From Chromera velia (Eukaryota > Sar > Chromeraceae): 35,000 bases of DNA. Shown piece by piece: positions 10,988 to 19,658 of the stretch (its first letter is position 1; each line of letters starts with the position of its first letter). A model generated the notes under the pieces. The model was not told the origin of the DNA. It did no database searches and was given only the letters and a program-made list of their open reading frames with translations. The position numbers and the translations under genes were made by a program. Where the stretch lies: contig JAHBMJ010000314.1 of the NCBI GenBank assembly GCA_018398765.1, positions 1 to 35,000 on the forward strand. The letters are read 5' to 3'.

Positions 10988-12220
10988 CTGATCGGTTTAC
11001 CTCTGCATGAAGTATCGGGTTTAGGACAGATCGGGTTTAGGAAAGGGATGGGCACAAGAGAGGGGATCGGAGCAGTGGTAGGCTTGGTACAGGAATGTAG
11101 AAGAGGCAAGAAGGGGCTCCTAGGCGGATTTATCGACTTCTCAAAGGCGTTTGACTCCATCCCTCGGCTGAAGCTTCTGGCAAAGCTGCAGGCTGAGAGA
11201 ATAGAGAAGAGAGATCTGTTGATGATTGCATCAATGTATAGAGGCGTGAAAGCGAGAGTCGATGGGGACTCGGCTCTATTCCCGGAGGGGGCAGAGGTTA
11301 AGCAAGGTGATGCGTTGTCCCCGTCGCTTTTTCTATTATTCATTAATGATCTGTATGATGAGATTCAGAAAGGAAAACGGGGAGATAGAAAGGAAATGGA
11401 GGGGGTTCACCTTGCTGGGGCCAGTTTGAGAAGTATAGACTACGCTGATGATCTTGTCTTGTTTGCATACTCAGCAGCCGACCTCCAAGCAAAATTTGAT
11501 GCCCTGGAGGGGTATTGCAGAAAGTGGGGGTTGAATGTCAATCTAAAAAAAACTAAGGTCTTGCACCTTTGTGAATACCGCGAGGACTGTAACGGCATGA
11601 TTTTATACCAAAAGAAGGAAGTAGACTGGTGTGATCAGTACAAATATTTGGGTTACCTTCTGTTTGAGGGAGGGGATTTGACTTGGTTGATTGAAGCACG
11701 CCTACGCAGTGCAGAGCGTGCAATGAGGGTGGTGATTAGTCTGGCTATGAATCTGTCTGGGTTGCCTCTCGGGGGAAAGATGCAGCTGCTGAAGGCGTAC
11801 TGGGAGCTGGTGGCACTTTATAGCCTGGAGTGCTTTCCGATAAGACAGGGAGACTGGGAGGCGATTGACAACTTGTGGCTCTGGTTTGTTCGATGGGCGG
11901 CCCGACTTCCGGTCAAGAGTTTGCGTGTACCCTCTCTTTTGTCTCTTAATTTAATGTCTAGCTGCTCACACGCTCTTGTGTGCTCGTTTTGCTTCATTCT
12001 GGATTGTACTTAGCCGTTCGCATCTCCGTATTCCTTAGGCTCTTTTGAATTCATGGAAGGGACCAGCGGGGCAGAAGCAAAAACGAGCCGTCAATGGTCT
12101 GTTCAGATGGGCAGGCCTTGACTTTTTGACGTCTCTCCCTGTTCGAAGCTCAGAAAGACGGGCCCCAAAGGGGAATTTGTTTATTTTTGCCAAAATTAAG
12201 GATGCTTGGGGAATAGAATG
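10988..12220 (+). pseudogene. LINE reverse transcriptase, interrupted
   Basis: Frame 10988-11926 carries the RT core in order: IGFRKGMGT (11030), FIDFSKAFD (block A, ~11128), QGDALSPSLF (block B, ~11300), YADDLVLF with catalytic YADD (block C, ~11440), GLNVNLKKTKVL (block D, ~11530) and YKYLGYLL (block E, ~11640). These blocks are typical of non-LTR retrotransposons, which copy their RNA at a nicked target. After 11926 the frame loses sense. A GT...AG stretch 11927-12038 would restore a protein-like frame (12039-12220, phase 0), so a short intron or an insertion is possible. Translation could start at ATG 11048, but conserved RT sequence begins before it. An in-frame TAG stands at 10985 and the LTR element breaks the frame at 12220. 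Confidence 0.92.
12216..12220. repeat. Target-site duplication GAATG (left)
   Basis: GAATG directly precedes the left LTR. The same five bases directly follow the right LTR at 15299-15303. Confidence 0.85.
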
Positions 12221-12474
12221 TGTAACGTTGTGAGGCTAGCCAGCCGCGTAACGGTACGTGAAGCAGCATGTCAGGCTATATCGAGATACGTGCAGTTCGA
12301 GCGTATTTGGATCCATGCAATTAAGCTACGCACATGCATGCAGTCAGCAGTGAGTCAAGCTTTCGTATAAAAGTCTGTAAGGGAGTATCTAGAAGTAAGA
12401 ACCTTGTATAACAGAACTTCTTATACCAGATGAGCCCCGTGCATCAGCTAGCCACTGCACCATACTCTGTAGCG
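12221..12474 (+). repeat. 5' LTR
   Basis: This 254-bp LTR starts TGTAACG and ends TAGCG. A TATAAAAG box at 12366-12373 is the likely promoter of the element. The canonical ...CA end is missing. Confidence 0.88.
12366..12373 (+). promoter_or_regulatory. TATA box in 5' LTR
   Basis: TATAAAAG sits 102 bases before the LTR end, a normal place for an LTR promoter. The right LTR keeps it at 15190-15197. Confidence 0.6.
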
Positions 12475-12487
12475 TGGTAGCAGAACG
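12475..12487 (+). other. Primer binding site, initiator-Met tRNA type
   Basis: TGGTAGCAGAACG starts at the base after the 5' LTR. The first ten bases match the complement of the 3' end of eukaryotic initiator tRNA-Met including CCA, the commonest primer for such elements. Confidence 0.75.
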
Positions 12488-12978
12488 AAACGATCAGCCT
12501 CAGTGGAGTTCGCAGACCGTCCGTCTTAGGTCGTGAACACAGTCTCTGTCTGACAGTGCGAGGTCTCTTTGCAGCTTCACACAGCTTGCACTGACTACGC
12601 ACGCAACCACTGCAACAAACAGAAACGTACGAGTTCACTGCTTTGTCTTGTGAAAAGTTCTCAGAAGTCTTCAGTAGCATGTCGGTCATGTCGATCTGGG
12701 AACGTTTCGGAAATTTTCTTTTGCTTGTATATGAACTTCAAAAATTCAAGGACATTCCATCCGAAGAAGTGCAAGCGAACGGTGAGGGCCTCTTGAAGGA
12801 AGGGTTTGAGATTGCAGAGTGACTCTTAAAGTCCACAGGAGCCAGTAGACCGTCTGGTCCACCAACTGGGATTTCTGAGAAGCAGAGTGCAGTCCAACAT
12901 GCGACTTGACACACCGATACGGGCAAACCAAAAACTCGCAGAAGTCGCAGGTTGACAGAGGCGGCCTAGAAGAAAAAA

Positions 12979-14565
12979 GTGGCAGAGCAAACACAGTTTC
13001 AGCAATCATCTGAGCACTGTAATGCTGCTTGCCCAAAAAGTCCAGCAGGGAGAAAGAGGAAACAGAAAGTCCAGCAGCCCAGAGACGTCTTCTTTGAAGG
13101 TATGCGCAAGGCCCCAGGCGCACATGGAAATGCAAATCGAAGTAGAGAGAGGGGTGAAGCGTGCAAGCGAGGTTTTGGCAGTAATCAGTCGAAGATTTCT
13201 AGTCGCTCGCAACAACAGAGGAGGCCTGAGCGAGGGACAGAGAGAGAGGGAAGAATTATTCCACCAGGTACCCCAGGGTCTGAATTTCATGTGAGAGAGG
13301 AGGATGTGGATGGGGTCAAAGACACACTGGGCAATGGCGGTATTCGCGTAAGGCCGCACGGCTGTGCGCAGTCGGGCATCTCAAATCACTCGCAGTAGCA
13401 AACAGATGTGCAGATATCTGGGGTGCGAGAGGGAAGTGTTTCTGTGAGCTCCATGGGAGCCACACTCGCTGGAACTCCAAGCATGACGTTTAACTTCAGT
13501 CAGTCGTCCCAGAAAGAAGGCAGAGGGACGTGGGAAGTGCAAAAGGGGAGTGGGATTATCAATTCCGATGGGAGCATGTTCTTTGCGACGCCTCAGACGA
13601 CTTTTGATTTCGGTCAGAGCTCCCCTGTGATGGCTCTTGCCGGAAGGGATGGTCAAATAAATGAGCCCGCTCCGATGGATCTGTGCCGGATCGAAAAGAG
13701 TAAGAAGGACGAAGGAGGTATGGGAAAAGACTTGTTTGAATCGCTGTATGGAGTTGGGAGTTGGGAATTGAGAGAACAAACCCACTGCCAGTCTGAGAGA
13801 CTACATAGCCCGTCTCCGCAGCTCAATCGTTTGGAGAGAGGTGGGCAGGGAAATGACTTTGGGGGTAGGAGTCTGGGGAAAGCAGAGAGACAGAAACAAA
13901 AGCGCCAAGAAAAGAAAGAGAGAAAGAGGCAGGAAAAGCATGAAAGGGAAATGCTGGCTGTGAGGCAAACGAAGGAGACGGACAGCCCTTAGTCTCCTCT
14001 GCCTTCAATTAGTGAGGGAGTGGAGGAACCGGCAGTCTCGTCTGATGGTTTGATACCGTCTCATCAGGCCAGTCGTCGGCAAGAGAGAACGGAGGCGAAG
14101 AACAAAGAGAAAGAGAGAAGGCGAACAGCCCATGCAAAACCAAAGACGCCAGTCCTACCGCGTAATCCGCTCCAGTATGAGTATTAGGAGGATGTGTCTC
14201 TTCGTTTTCGGTTGGGAAGGGAGGACTTGATTTCAAATGTTCAGGGAATTGGCACTGCAGACTGGCATGCATTTTTGGCACGTCGTGGGTGTGGACAGAC
14301 AGGGGAGACATTTTACAGGGAGATGTATGGAAATAGAGGGGGTGTGATGCCGTATGTGCCAGAAGTGAGACCTGCAGTGCGGCAGATGAGGAGCGTGTAG
14401 ACTGCCCGCACCTCACCGCAGCCTTCTATCAGTCCACAATCTCCATTAAAATAGCGGCACCAAGCTGGAAGAGAATTGGACGAAACAGATGGCAGAGGGA
14501 CGGGGGTGATTGTAGGGCCAACCGATTGGGAAATGCAGTACTATGGCATCCAGTGGACTTCGTGA
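12979..14565 (+). pseudogene. Single long ORF of the LTR element, five in-frame TAGs
   Basis: One reading frame runs 529 codons to TGA at 14563. It is broken only by TAG at 13396, 13990, 14185, 14398 and 14452; another TAG lies upstream at 12967. Sequence on both sides of each TAG stays protein-like. The N-terminal part is Gln/Ser/Arg-rich. The middle has a degenerate pair MTFNFSQSSQ / TTFDFGQSSP (~13485 and ~13600). A Lys/Arg/Gln-rich coiled-coil-like stretch follows (13880-13970). The C-terminal part is the most globular-looking (14200-14395, with GIGTADWHAFLARRGCG). It may be a gag-like protein from its position, but there is no zinc knuckle or recognisable domain. No ATG was found at its start. 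Confidence 0.6.
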
Positions 14566-14854
14566 ACAAAGGAGCGATTTTAAGCCGATATCTGTTTTCC
14601 GCCCTTTTGCGTCTGATTTTTTTTTCTTTGTTGTTGTCCTCATGCACGTCACACTCTCTCTGACCGAGTGTGGACGCGGCCTTGAAGGGGGAGGGGGCAT
14701 GTGCACTGGGTATACGGTGGAGTCAGTACGGATAGTGGTTGGGAGTAACTGTTGTGATTGTTTGACTGGAATGGACTATGAGCTGACGATGTAAAAGAGA
14801 AGAAGAGCCACAGAAAAGAAGGTAAAGGAAATTCTGAAAACAAAAATGAGAGAG

Positions 14855-14890
14855 ATGAAAGAAAAGAAAAGAAAAGAAAAGAAAAGAAAG
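14855..14890 (+). repeat. AAAAG microsatellite
   Basis: Six or so AAAAG units lie inside the LTR element, between the ORF and the purine tract. Confidence 0.85.
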
Positions 14891-15029
14891 ACGATCTTTG
14901 GTTTTCTACGACGCCGCAGGTATAAGGAAAAGCGATGATCTAATTAACAATCATCACTCCATTGCCCAAAAGAGTTGTATAAGAAGATTTACTTGCATTT
15001 TCCATGTAAGCCAGCATGGACGTGGCTTC

Positions 15030-15039
15030 AGGGGGGAGG
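15030..15039 (+). other. Polypurine tract
   Basis: AGGGGGGAGG ends five bases before the 3' LTR, the expected site of plus-strand priming. Confidence 0.65.
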
Positions 15040-15044
15040 TGGCA

Positions 15045-15298
15045 CATAACGTTGTGAGGCTAGCCAGCCGCGTAACGGTACGCGAAGCAGCATGTCAGGC
15101 TATATCGAGATACATGCAGTTTGAGCGTATTTGGATCTATGCAATTAAGCTACGCACATGCATGCAGTCAGCAGTGAGTCAAGCTTTCGTATAAAAGTCT
15201 ATAAGGGAGTATCTAGAAGTAAGAACCTTGTATAACAGAACTTTTTATACCAGATGAGCCCCGTATATCAGCTAGCCACTGCACCACACTTCGTAGCG
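15045..15298 (+). repeat. 3' LTR
   Basis: This is the second copy of the 254-bp LTR, with TATAAAAG at 15190-15197. It starts CATAACG where the left copy has TGTAACG. It is followed by the duplicated target GAATG at 15299-15303. Confidence 0.88.
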
Positions 15299-15812
15299 GA
15301 ATGCATAAAAAGGGGAGATAGGGAAGAAAGGGGCAACTTCCCCCTGTCTGCCTCTTTATTAGGACTATAGAGAGCTCTTCCATCTTCTTCACGTTCTTCT
15401 CTATTTCTTTTGTCTTCAAAGAATGGCCCCAAGGTACGGATATCCTGTCTGCCAAGAAGTGCCTTATGTGAAAAGATTGAGCCACTCCTAAGGGCATTGA
15501 CACTAAATTGGAAGGGTTTGACGGGGGGGGCCAACTCTGGCAGAGGGTTATTTAAATGGAAGAAAAATTGATGATCTCTGGCACCGGCTTTTAGTATGCT
15601 CCAATTGGGTAGAAGCGAGAAATAAACTAAACAAAGTAGTAGAAGGAAAGAAAGTGAAGCAAAGGATTCAGAAAGAAGGAATTGAGGGATCGGATGCAGC
15701 CAAAACAGAAGCGAGGAAGATGCTGCTTTTGGCTTTACAAGTTGATCCGTATGAAGCATGCAGAGCCGTTTGTGATCTTTGTTACTCACTGTGGACGCCT
15801 GTTTCTGTATAA
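15299..15812 (+). pseudogene. C-terminal part of the LINE protein
   Basis: If one GAATG copy and the LTR element are removed, the codon split at 12219-12220 is completed by C15304 and the frame stays open past the junction. It meets TAG at 15368. After the G run at 15523-15530 the protein-like frame shifts by one base and continues to TAA at 15810. The last part contains DLWHRLLVCSNWVEARNKL and, near the end, a CxxxCxxC pattern. The H-x-LL-x-C-x-x-W-x-E-x-R pattern is common at the C-terminus of LINE proteins. The copy therefore has at least one stop, one frameshift and one insertion and cannot make a full protein. Confidence 0.65.
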
Positions 15813-16018
15813 ACATGACCTTTTCTTCTTCTGTTCGAGTCTTCTATTGCCACCTCCAATACACATGCTGCTCGTGAGCTCACCAAACGAGCACTTCAAG
15901 GGATCTTGCGCTTAGCCTTATCTCTAGAGTTGAGTGATTGACGATCTCTTGCATGAACATGGGCTGCTGGGAGCACGGCTCTACTCTAGCAAAGGCAACT
16001 TCATTCATTCATTCATAA
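15299..16018 (+). mobile_element. LINE-type non-LTR retrotransposon, 3' part
   Basis: The LINE continues after the nested LTR element. It comprises C-terminal coding sequence to TAA at 15810, about 190 bases of 3'UTR and a short CATT repeat (15999-16015) that may be its tail. Many LINEs end in a simple repeat, so 16018 is taken as the approximate end. Confidence 0.7.
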
Positions 16019-16265
16019 ATCTTATACTAGATCTTACATATATAAAACTGTAATAAAGACCGTGACTAACGAAGACTAACATTAAAAAAGAAGAAAGAAT
16101 GTTTCTAAAAAGCCCTTCTAGCCCAATAACCTGGAGAAGAGATTTTGTTTTTTTTATCCTTCAAAAGTTGGATAGATGATTGAAGCGATCTCGGCTCCTC
16201 ACTAGGCTTGGAGTTCCTTTATGATTTCTGAGCAAGAAGAGCTGAGCTGACATGATTAGCATGCA
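16019..16265. other. Spacer without clear features
   Basis: AT-rich sequence follows the LINE tail. I see no gene or RNA here. Confidence 0.4.
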
Positions 16266-16483
16266 GGAAGCTGAACAGAGGGCAAAGGATTCGACCAATC
16301 TGCGACTCTGTGAGTATCCCTCTGTGGCTCTACGTGGCCCTCTGCGTACCGGCCCTCAGTGAACTGACAGAGCTCAAACAAAAATGCAACACATACATGG
16401 AGCCAATCGTTTCAGAGTGGCCCAACGCAAACAAGAATACCGCTGCGGCGCGCAAAGGCATGCGAAGACACACAACGTACTGA
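16266..16483 (+). pseudogene. Possible orphan terminal exon with a membrane segment
   Basis: After an AG at 16264-16265 (GCATGCAG) a frame of about 70 codons runs to TGA at 16481. It includes a hydrophobic stretch (IPLWLYVALCVPAL, around 16310-16350) followed by a polar, charged tail (LKQKCNTYMEPIV). There is no ATG and no convincing partner exon nearby. It may be a leftover exon or chance. Confidence 0.25.
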
Positions 16484-17080
16484 CACTTACAGAAGAAAAA
16501 ATTCGAGATATCATGACCGCCATTATCATAGCCCCACTATAACTTTACGGAAATTCAGTTAGTAAATAAAGATGGAACAAACGAAAGAAACGTTACAAAG
16601 CCTACCGACACTGGCCGTACGTGACGCTTCCTTTCCTGTCTCAACCCACATACATGCATGTACAACCTTTTCCTACCTGACGATCATTCTCACTTGCTGA
16701 AGGACGACATATCTTGCGAACATCCAACATTCAGAAGGTAAGTACACTTTCTGCGAGAGACGGATAAGCAGAACTGCATGTGAGTATATATATCCATATA
16801 CATATGTACTGCAACTCCGTCAACTGACTTACAGTAGAGAAACGCTCCTCTTTCTGAGACCCTATTCTTTTTGACAAAGCCTGAACCTCCCATGGAACCT
16901 CCCAAGGTCATACCTCCTGAGCATCATCGAATTGCAAACAATATGCTGGTGCCACCCAGTGGCCCGCCAGAATATATGTATCTGGCAGGACATCTGTAGT
17001 CTGCATACCCGCCGCATGATCTACCGCTCGGGTTGATCGGTCGCTGTGGAATCTGGACACACGAACCAATGTTCCCAGTA
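16484..17080. other. Spacer; possible decayed third repeat of the minus-strand gene
   Basis: No intact gene. On the minus strand at about 17050-16925 a frame offset from the neighbouring gene reads GGYADYRCPARYIYSGGPLGG, which faintly recalls the IYIGRGPFYG word of that gene. It may be a decayed extra repeat or exon. Confidence 0.3.
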
Positions 17081-17758
17081 TTACTCCGAGGGACACCTTG
17101 CCAGGGGTGGGTTTCCATACCACTCTGTCTGCTTGAGATTGTCCTCGTCCTCGTCATCGTAAGTCGGAACCTCTACAGCCTCACTGGAGGCACTCTCCCA
17201 CTGATTCATGATGGGCATCTGAAAACTTACCATTACAAAAGGGCGGTCCAACACGAAGGGCCCGGCAATAAATCCAAAATTTTGTTTAACATTCTCGGAA
17301 GGGGGCAAGGGATGCAGCCTCTGCAGACGACATGTGTTGCATCGCCTGTCATACCAGTTTCCATTCACCGTGCCGTAAAACGGCCCACGACCGATGTAGA
17401 TGTACCCTGCATGCTCCATCTCCTCTCGTGTCAGCTGTGGGTAGCGGCACCGCTGGTCGTACCATGCCCCATTCACGCGCCCGTAGTTTTGCTTGTTCGG
17501 GTCATGTACGACATCACCTTCAGGAGTCGGGTGGCCTCCGGCCAGAAAAAGCGAGAGAGAGGTGATCACCCCACTCTGACTCACTTCGGAGACAAGATAA
17601 AGGGCTCTCTTGAGTTCCTCAGTAGGAAGAGATACGGAACCGACGTCGCTCTGTGCACTTCTTCCCTCAGACAGTGCAACCAGCGCTGCGCTGACGGCAA
17701 AAACTGCCGCTTCAAAACGTATATATAAAAAAATCTGGGATTTGTCCTGTACTGGCAA
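17081..17758 (-). CDS. Secreted-type protein with duplicated NGxWYDxRC motif
   Basis: This 225-residue frame ends in TAA at 17081. Residues 13-33 are hydrophobic and small-residue-rich (FEAAVFAVSAALVALSEG), like a signal peptide or N-terminal anchor. The centre has two similar blocks, YGRVNGAWYDQRC (residue ~92) and YGTVNGNWYDRRC (~127), the second preceded by YIYIGRGPFYG. The Cys-bearing, aromatic-rich repeats suggest small disulfide-stabilised modules. The C-terminal part has an acidic DDEDED run. I do not recognise the family. ATG at 17758 is the first in frame. An upstream exon could exist because a TATATATA-rich stretch adjoins. The internal duplication makes chance unlikely. Confidence 0.5.
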   Translation of the reverse strand: MPVQDKSQIFLYIRFEAAVFAVSAALVALSEGRSAQSDVGSVSLPTEELKRALYLVSEVSQSGVITSLSLFLAGGHPTPEGDVVHDPNKQNYGRVNGAWYDQRCRYPQLTREEMEHAGYIYIGRGPFYGTVNGNWYDRRCNTCRLQRLHPLPPSENVKQNFGFIAGPFVLDRPFVMVSFQMPIMNQWESASSEAVEVPTYDDEDEDNLKQTEWYGNPPLARCPSE

Positions 17759-18579
17759 TCGGAGAATTCAAAAGTCTGGCGCACACAAGAAAAGAAAGTT
17801 CTTCGATTCTGATATATACACAGCTACGGATATATATATGTATGTATATCGAGAGCTTCGGATCTCTGGCAAAAAGAATAAAAGCAACAATACCACCTGT
17901 TTGTCCACTATCAACAAACAACTGTATACATTCCTGCCATGGGCTTGTGCTGACACTCACGCAAGCTATAGAGTTCGAATTGTTCAAGAAGTCGGAGGAT
18001 CATTTGGTTCCCATGCATGCAGCTATGATATTAAACGAGGGTTCGTGGATGCATAGCATATCCCAGCATACCGGCCGTTAGTTGGCATGGTATTGGGTAT
18101 CGTGCCTAGGCTAGTTTCTTTCTAATCTACCCTAATCTATCCACCCTTAGTTTCTGACTCTGCTTGCCTCTCTATCGCGTTTTTTTTTCTAGTTTCTCTT
18201 TTACATCAACTTCAATCGCCCCTGCCGGCCCGAAATTGACCCGGAATCACTTAACTCACTCTCAAGCAACGACTTTTCACTGAGTTTTCAACAAACGACT
18301 CTTTCTTTCCGATTCTTTTCTCTCTCTAACTCTTTACTTCTTTACGCTTCTCCATCGTTCTCCGTTCATTCAATCAGCTCGGTCTTCACTTCACCCTGTC
18401 CTTCACTTACCGTTGGCGTCCCCTGCCCCCTGCGCGGAGACAGAAAACGCTACCACGTTGTGAGCCAGCAATGGCCCCGCTTGGAAAGGACCTTTTCTCC
18501 CTCTCTATGAGTGAATGGAAAAAAGCACGTTTGCTGCCACAAATCTCTGCAAGGTGCACAACAGAATTTTGAAGTACTG
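17759..18579. other. Spacer without clear features
   Basis: TATATA-rich sequence (17810-17845) and a pyrimidine-rich block (18110-18390). I see no coding or RNA signal I can support. Confidence 0.4.
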
Positions 18580-18880
18580 TTATATCAGTCTGCCCTGGAC
18601 TGCTGCAAAGTCTTCACCCCCCCTCATTCTGCTTGCTGCGTGATTTACTACAGTTGTCAAAAGCTCCACCGTCCTCTTCTCTGGCCTTCCATATGTTTCA
18701 AACACCAGCGGAACAAATTCGAGGCCTAGCTCTTTGCAGATGGCCTTGTACTTCCTGTCCTTCACCGTTTCCATGTCTCTGGCTGCTGCCCCTACATAAT
18801 TGGACATTTGATGCAGGCGGGCTGCATCCACAGACATGGGATGAGTAACGGACACGTGATATCCTTTCTCTTTTTTTTTT
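18580..18880 (-). pseudogene. C-terminal fragment of a retroelement-type protein
   Basis: A minus-strand frame from about 18880 to TAA at 18580 reads as protein: YHVSVTHPM near the start, then DRKYKAICKELGLEFVPLVF, ETYGR and a basic tail. The pattern, a T-x-P strand followed later by a G-x-x-F-x-P-L-x-F-E-x-x-G-R block, resembles ends of algal non-LTR retrotransposon polyproteins as I remember them. This is a family memory, not a proof. The 5' side is cut by an A-tailed repeat (18871-19049), whose sequence supplies the apparent first residues. No other part of the element is visible. Confidence 0.4.
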
Positions 18881-19049
18881 TGATTGAGGTTTTTGTTATG
18901 CATGCCGCGTCCCCGTATATGAGGGGCGGATCTAGTTTAGTCTGTCAAAAGGTTCCGGTTCATCCCATCTGTTCTGAATCAAGGAACGCTGCTCATTGAT
19001 CACTTTTACTGTGGTTTATTTCTTAAGCGGCGGTAGAGTAGGACTCGGA
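18871..19049 (-). repeat. SINE-like repeat copy 1, A-tailed on the minus strand
   Basis: A 169-base unit (18881-19049) matches 19094-19262 at roughly 90 percent with no gaps. On the minus strand it ends ...CCTCAATC followed by an A run (plus-strand T run at 18871-18880). A 3' A tail suggests a retroposed short element. I do not see clear pol III boxes. Confidence 0.65.
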
Positions 19050-19073
19050 GAACAACGAAAAGAGGGGAGAGGC

Positions 19074-19262
19074 AGGTTTTTTTTTTTAGATTGTGATTGA
19101 GGTTTTTGTTATGCATGCCGCATCCCTGTATATCAGGGGTGGCTCTAGCCTAGTCTATCAAAAGGTTCCGGTTTGTCCCGTCTGTTCTGAATCTAGGAAC
19201 ACTGCTCATTGATCACTTTTACTGCAGTTTATTTCTTAAGCGGCGCTAGAGTAGGACTCGGA
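19074..19262 (-). repeat. SINE-like repeat copy 2, A-tailed on the minus strand
   Basis: The second copy of the 169-base unit is 19094-19262. Its minus-strand end carries CACAATCT and then a run of A. The spacer from copy 1 is 44 bases, so the pair is either a tandem duplication or two nearby insertions. Confidence 0.65.
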
Positions 19263-19658
19263 TCTGGATTTTTGTTACATCGATTTTGTTGTGCATGGGT
19301 GACTCATGTGAAACGACTCCTGCATGTGCAAAACACGATCCTGCAGCGCGGACATGCATGCAAGGCCGGATAGGGATATCATGGGGATACCCAACGGATG
19401 CAAATGGTACGTTGAAGTTAAGATGTCGAAAGCCAGAGCAAAGTCTGAAGCGACTCGGTCGCATTTAACCACAGTTAAATTTGCTGTATAGTTTCTGCTC
19501 CCCAGAACTATTCTGGTTGTACCAGCATCTGTCCTACACTTTTTTGTAAGCCAGACTGAGCGGTGAGATCTTTCTCTACTATATTCTATTCCGTCTCATT
19601 TCTGTTCCCACTTGTGCCTTTCGACCTTAGCCCGTCAGGCTCGCTTGAGGTAGCCAAG

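Larger units (their letters stand above)
10985..12220 (+). mobile_element. LINE-type non-LTR retrotransposon, 5' part
   Basis: This is the left piece of a LINE whose coding region is split at 12220 by an LTR retrotransposon and resumes at 15299. The endonuclease part is absent or lies beyond an in-frame TAG at 10985, so the copy appears 5'-truncated or decayed. It abuts the minus-strand fragment at 10608-10965. Confidence 0.88.
12221..15298 (+). mobile_element. LTR retrotransposon, 3.08 kb, non-autonomous, nested in the LINE
   Basis: Two 254-bp direct repeats (12221-12474 and 15045-15298) align without a single gap and differ at about 13 sites. They are flanked by the 5-bp duplication GAATG. 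Directly after the left repeat comes TGGTAGCAGAACG, which begins like the complement of an initiator-Met tRNA 3' end (TGGTAGCAGA). A purine run AGGGGGGAGG (15030-15039) lies just before the right repeat. Each repeat has TATAAAAG. The internal part holds one long interrupted ORF and no reverse transcriptase, so the element must have been moved by enzymes from elsewhere. Its insertion splits a LINE codon, and the LINE frame resumes on the far side. Confidence 0.9.

Noticed and set aside
12011..12013. TAG ending the long RT frame counted as part of the TAG pattern
   Set aside because: It lies in the stretch 11927-12038 that is probably an intron or insertion, so it is not evidence about stop usage.
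12444..12689. Minus-strand ORF starting downstream of the 5' LTR
   Set aside because: It overlaps the LTR, primer site and leader of the element and shows no protein-like motif.
15268..15816. Minus-strand open frame of 182 codons
   Set aside because: It overlaps the LINE C-terminal coding sequence and the 3' LTR, and its composition is that of a shadow frame. The plus strand carries the recognisable motif.
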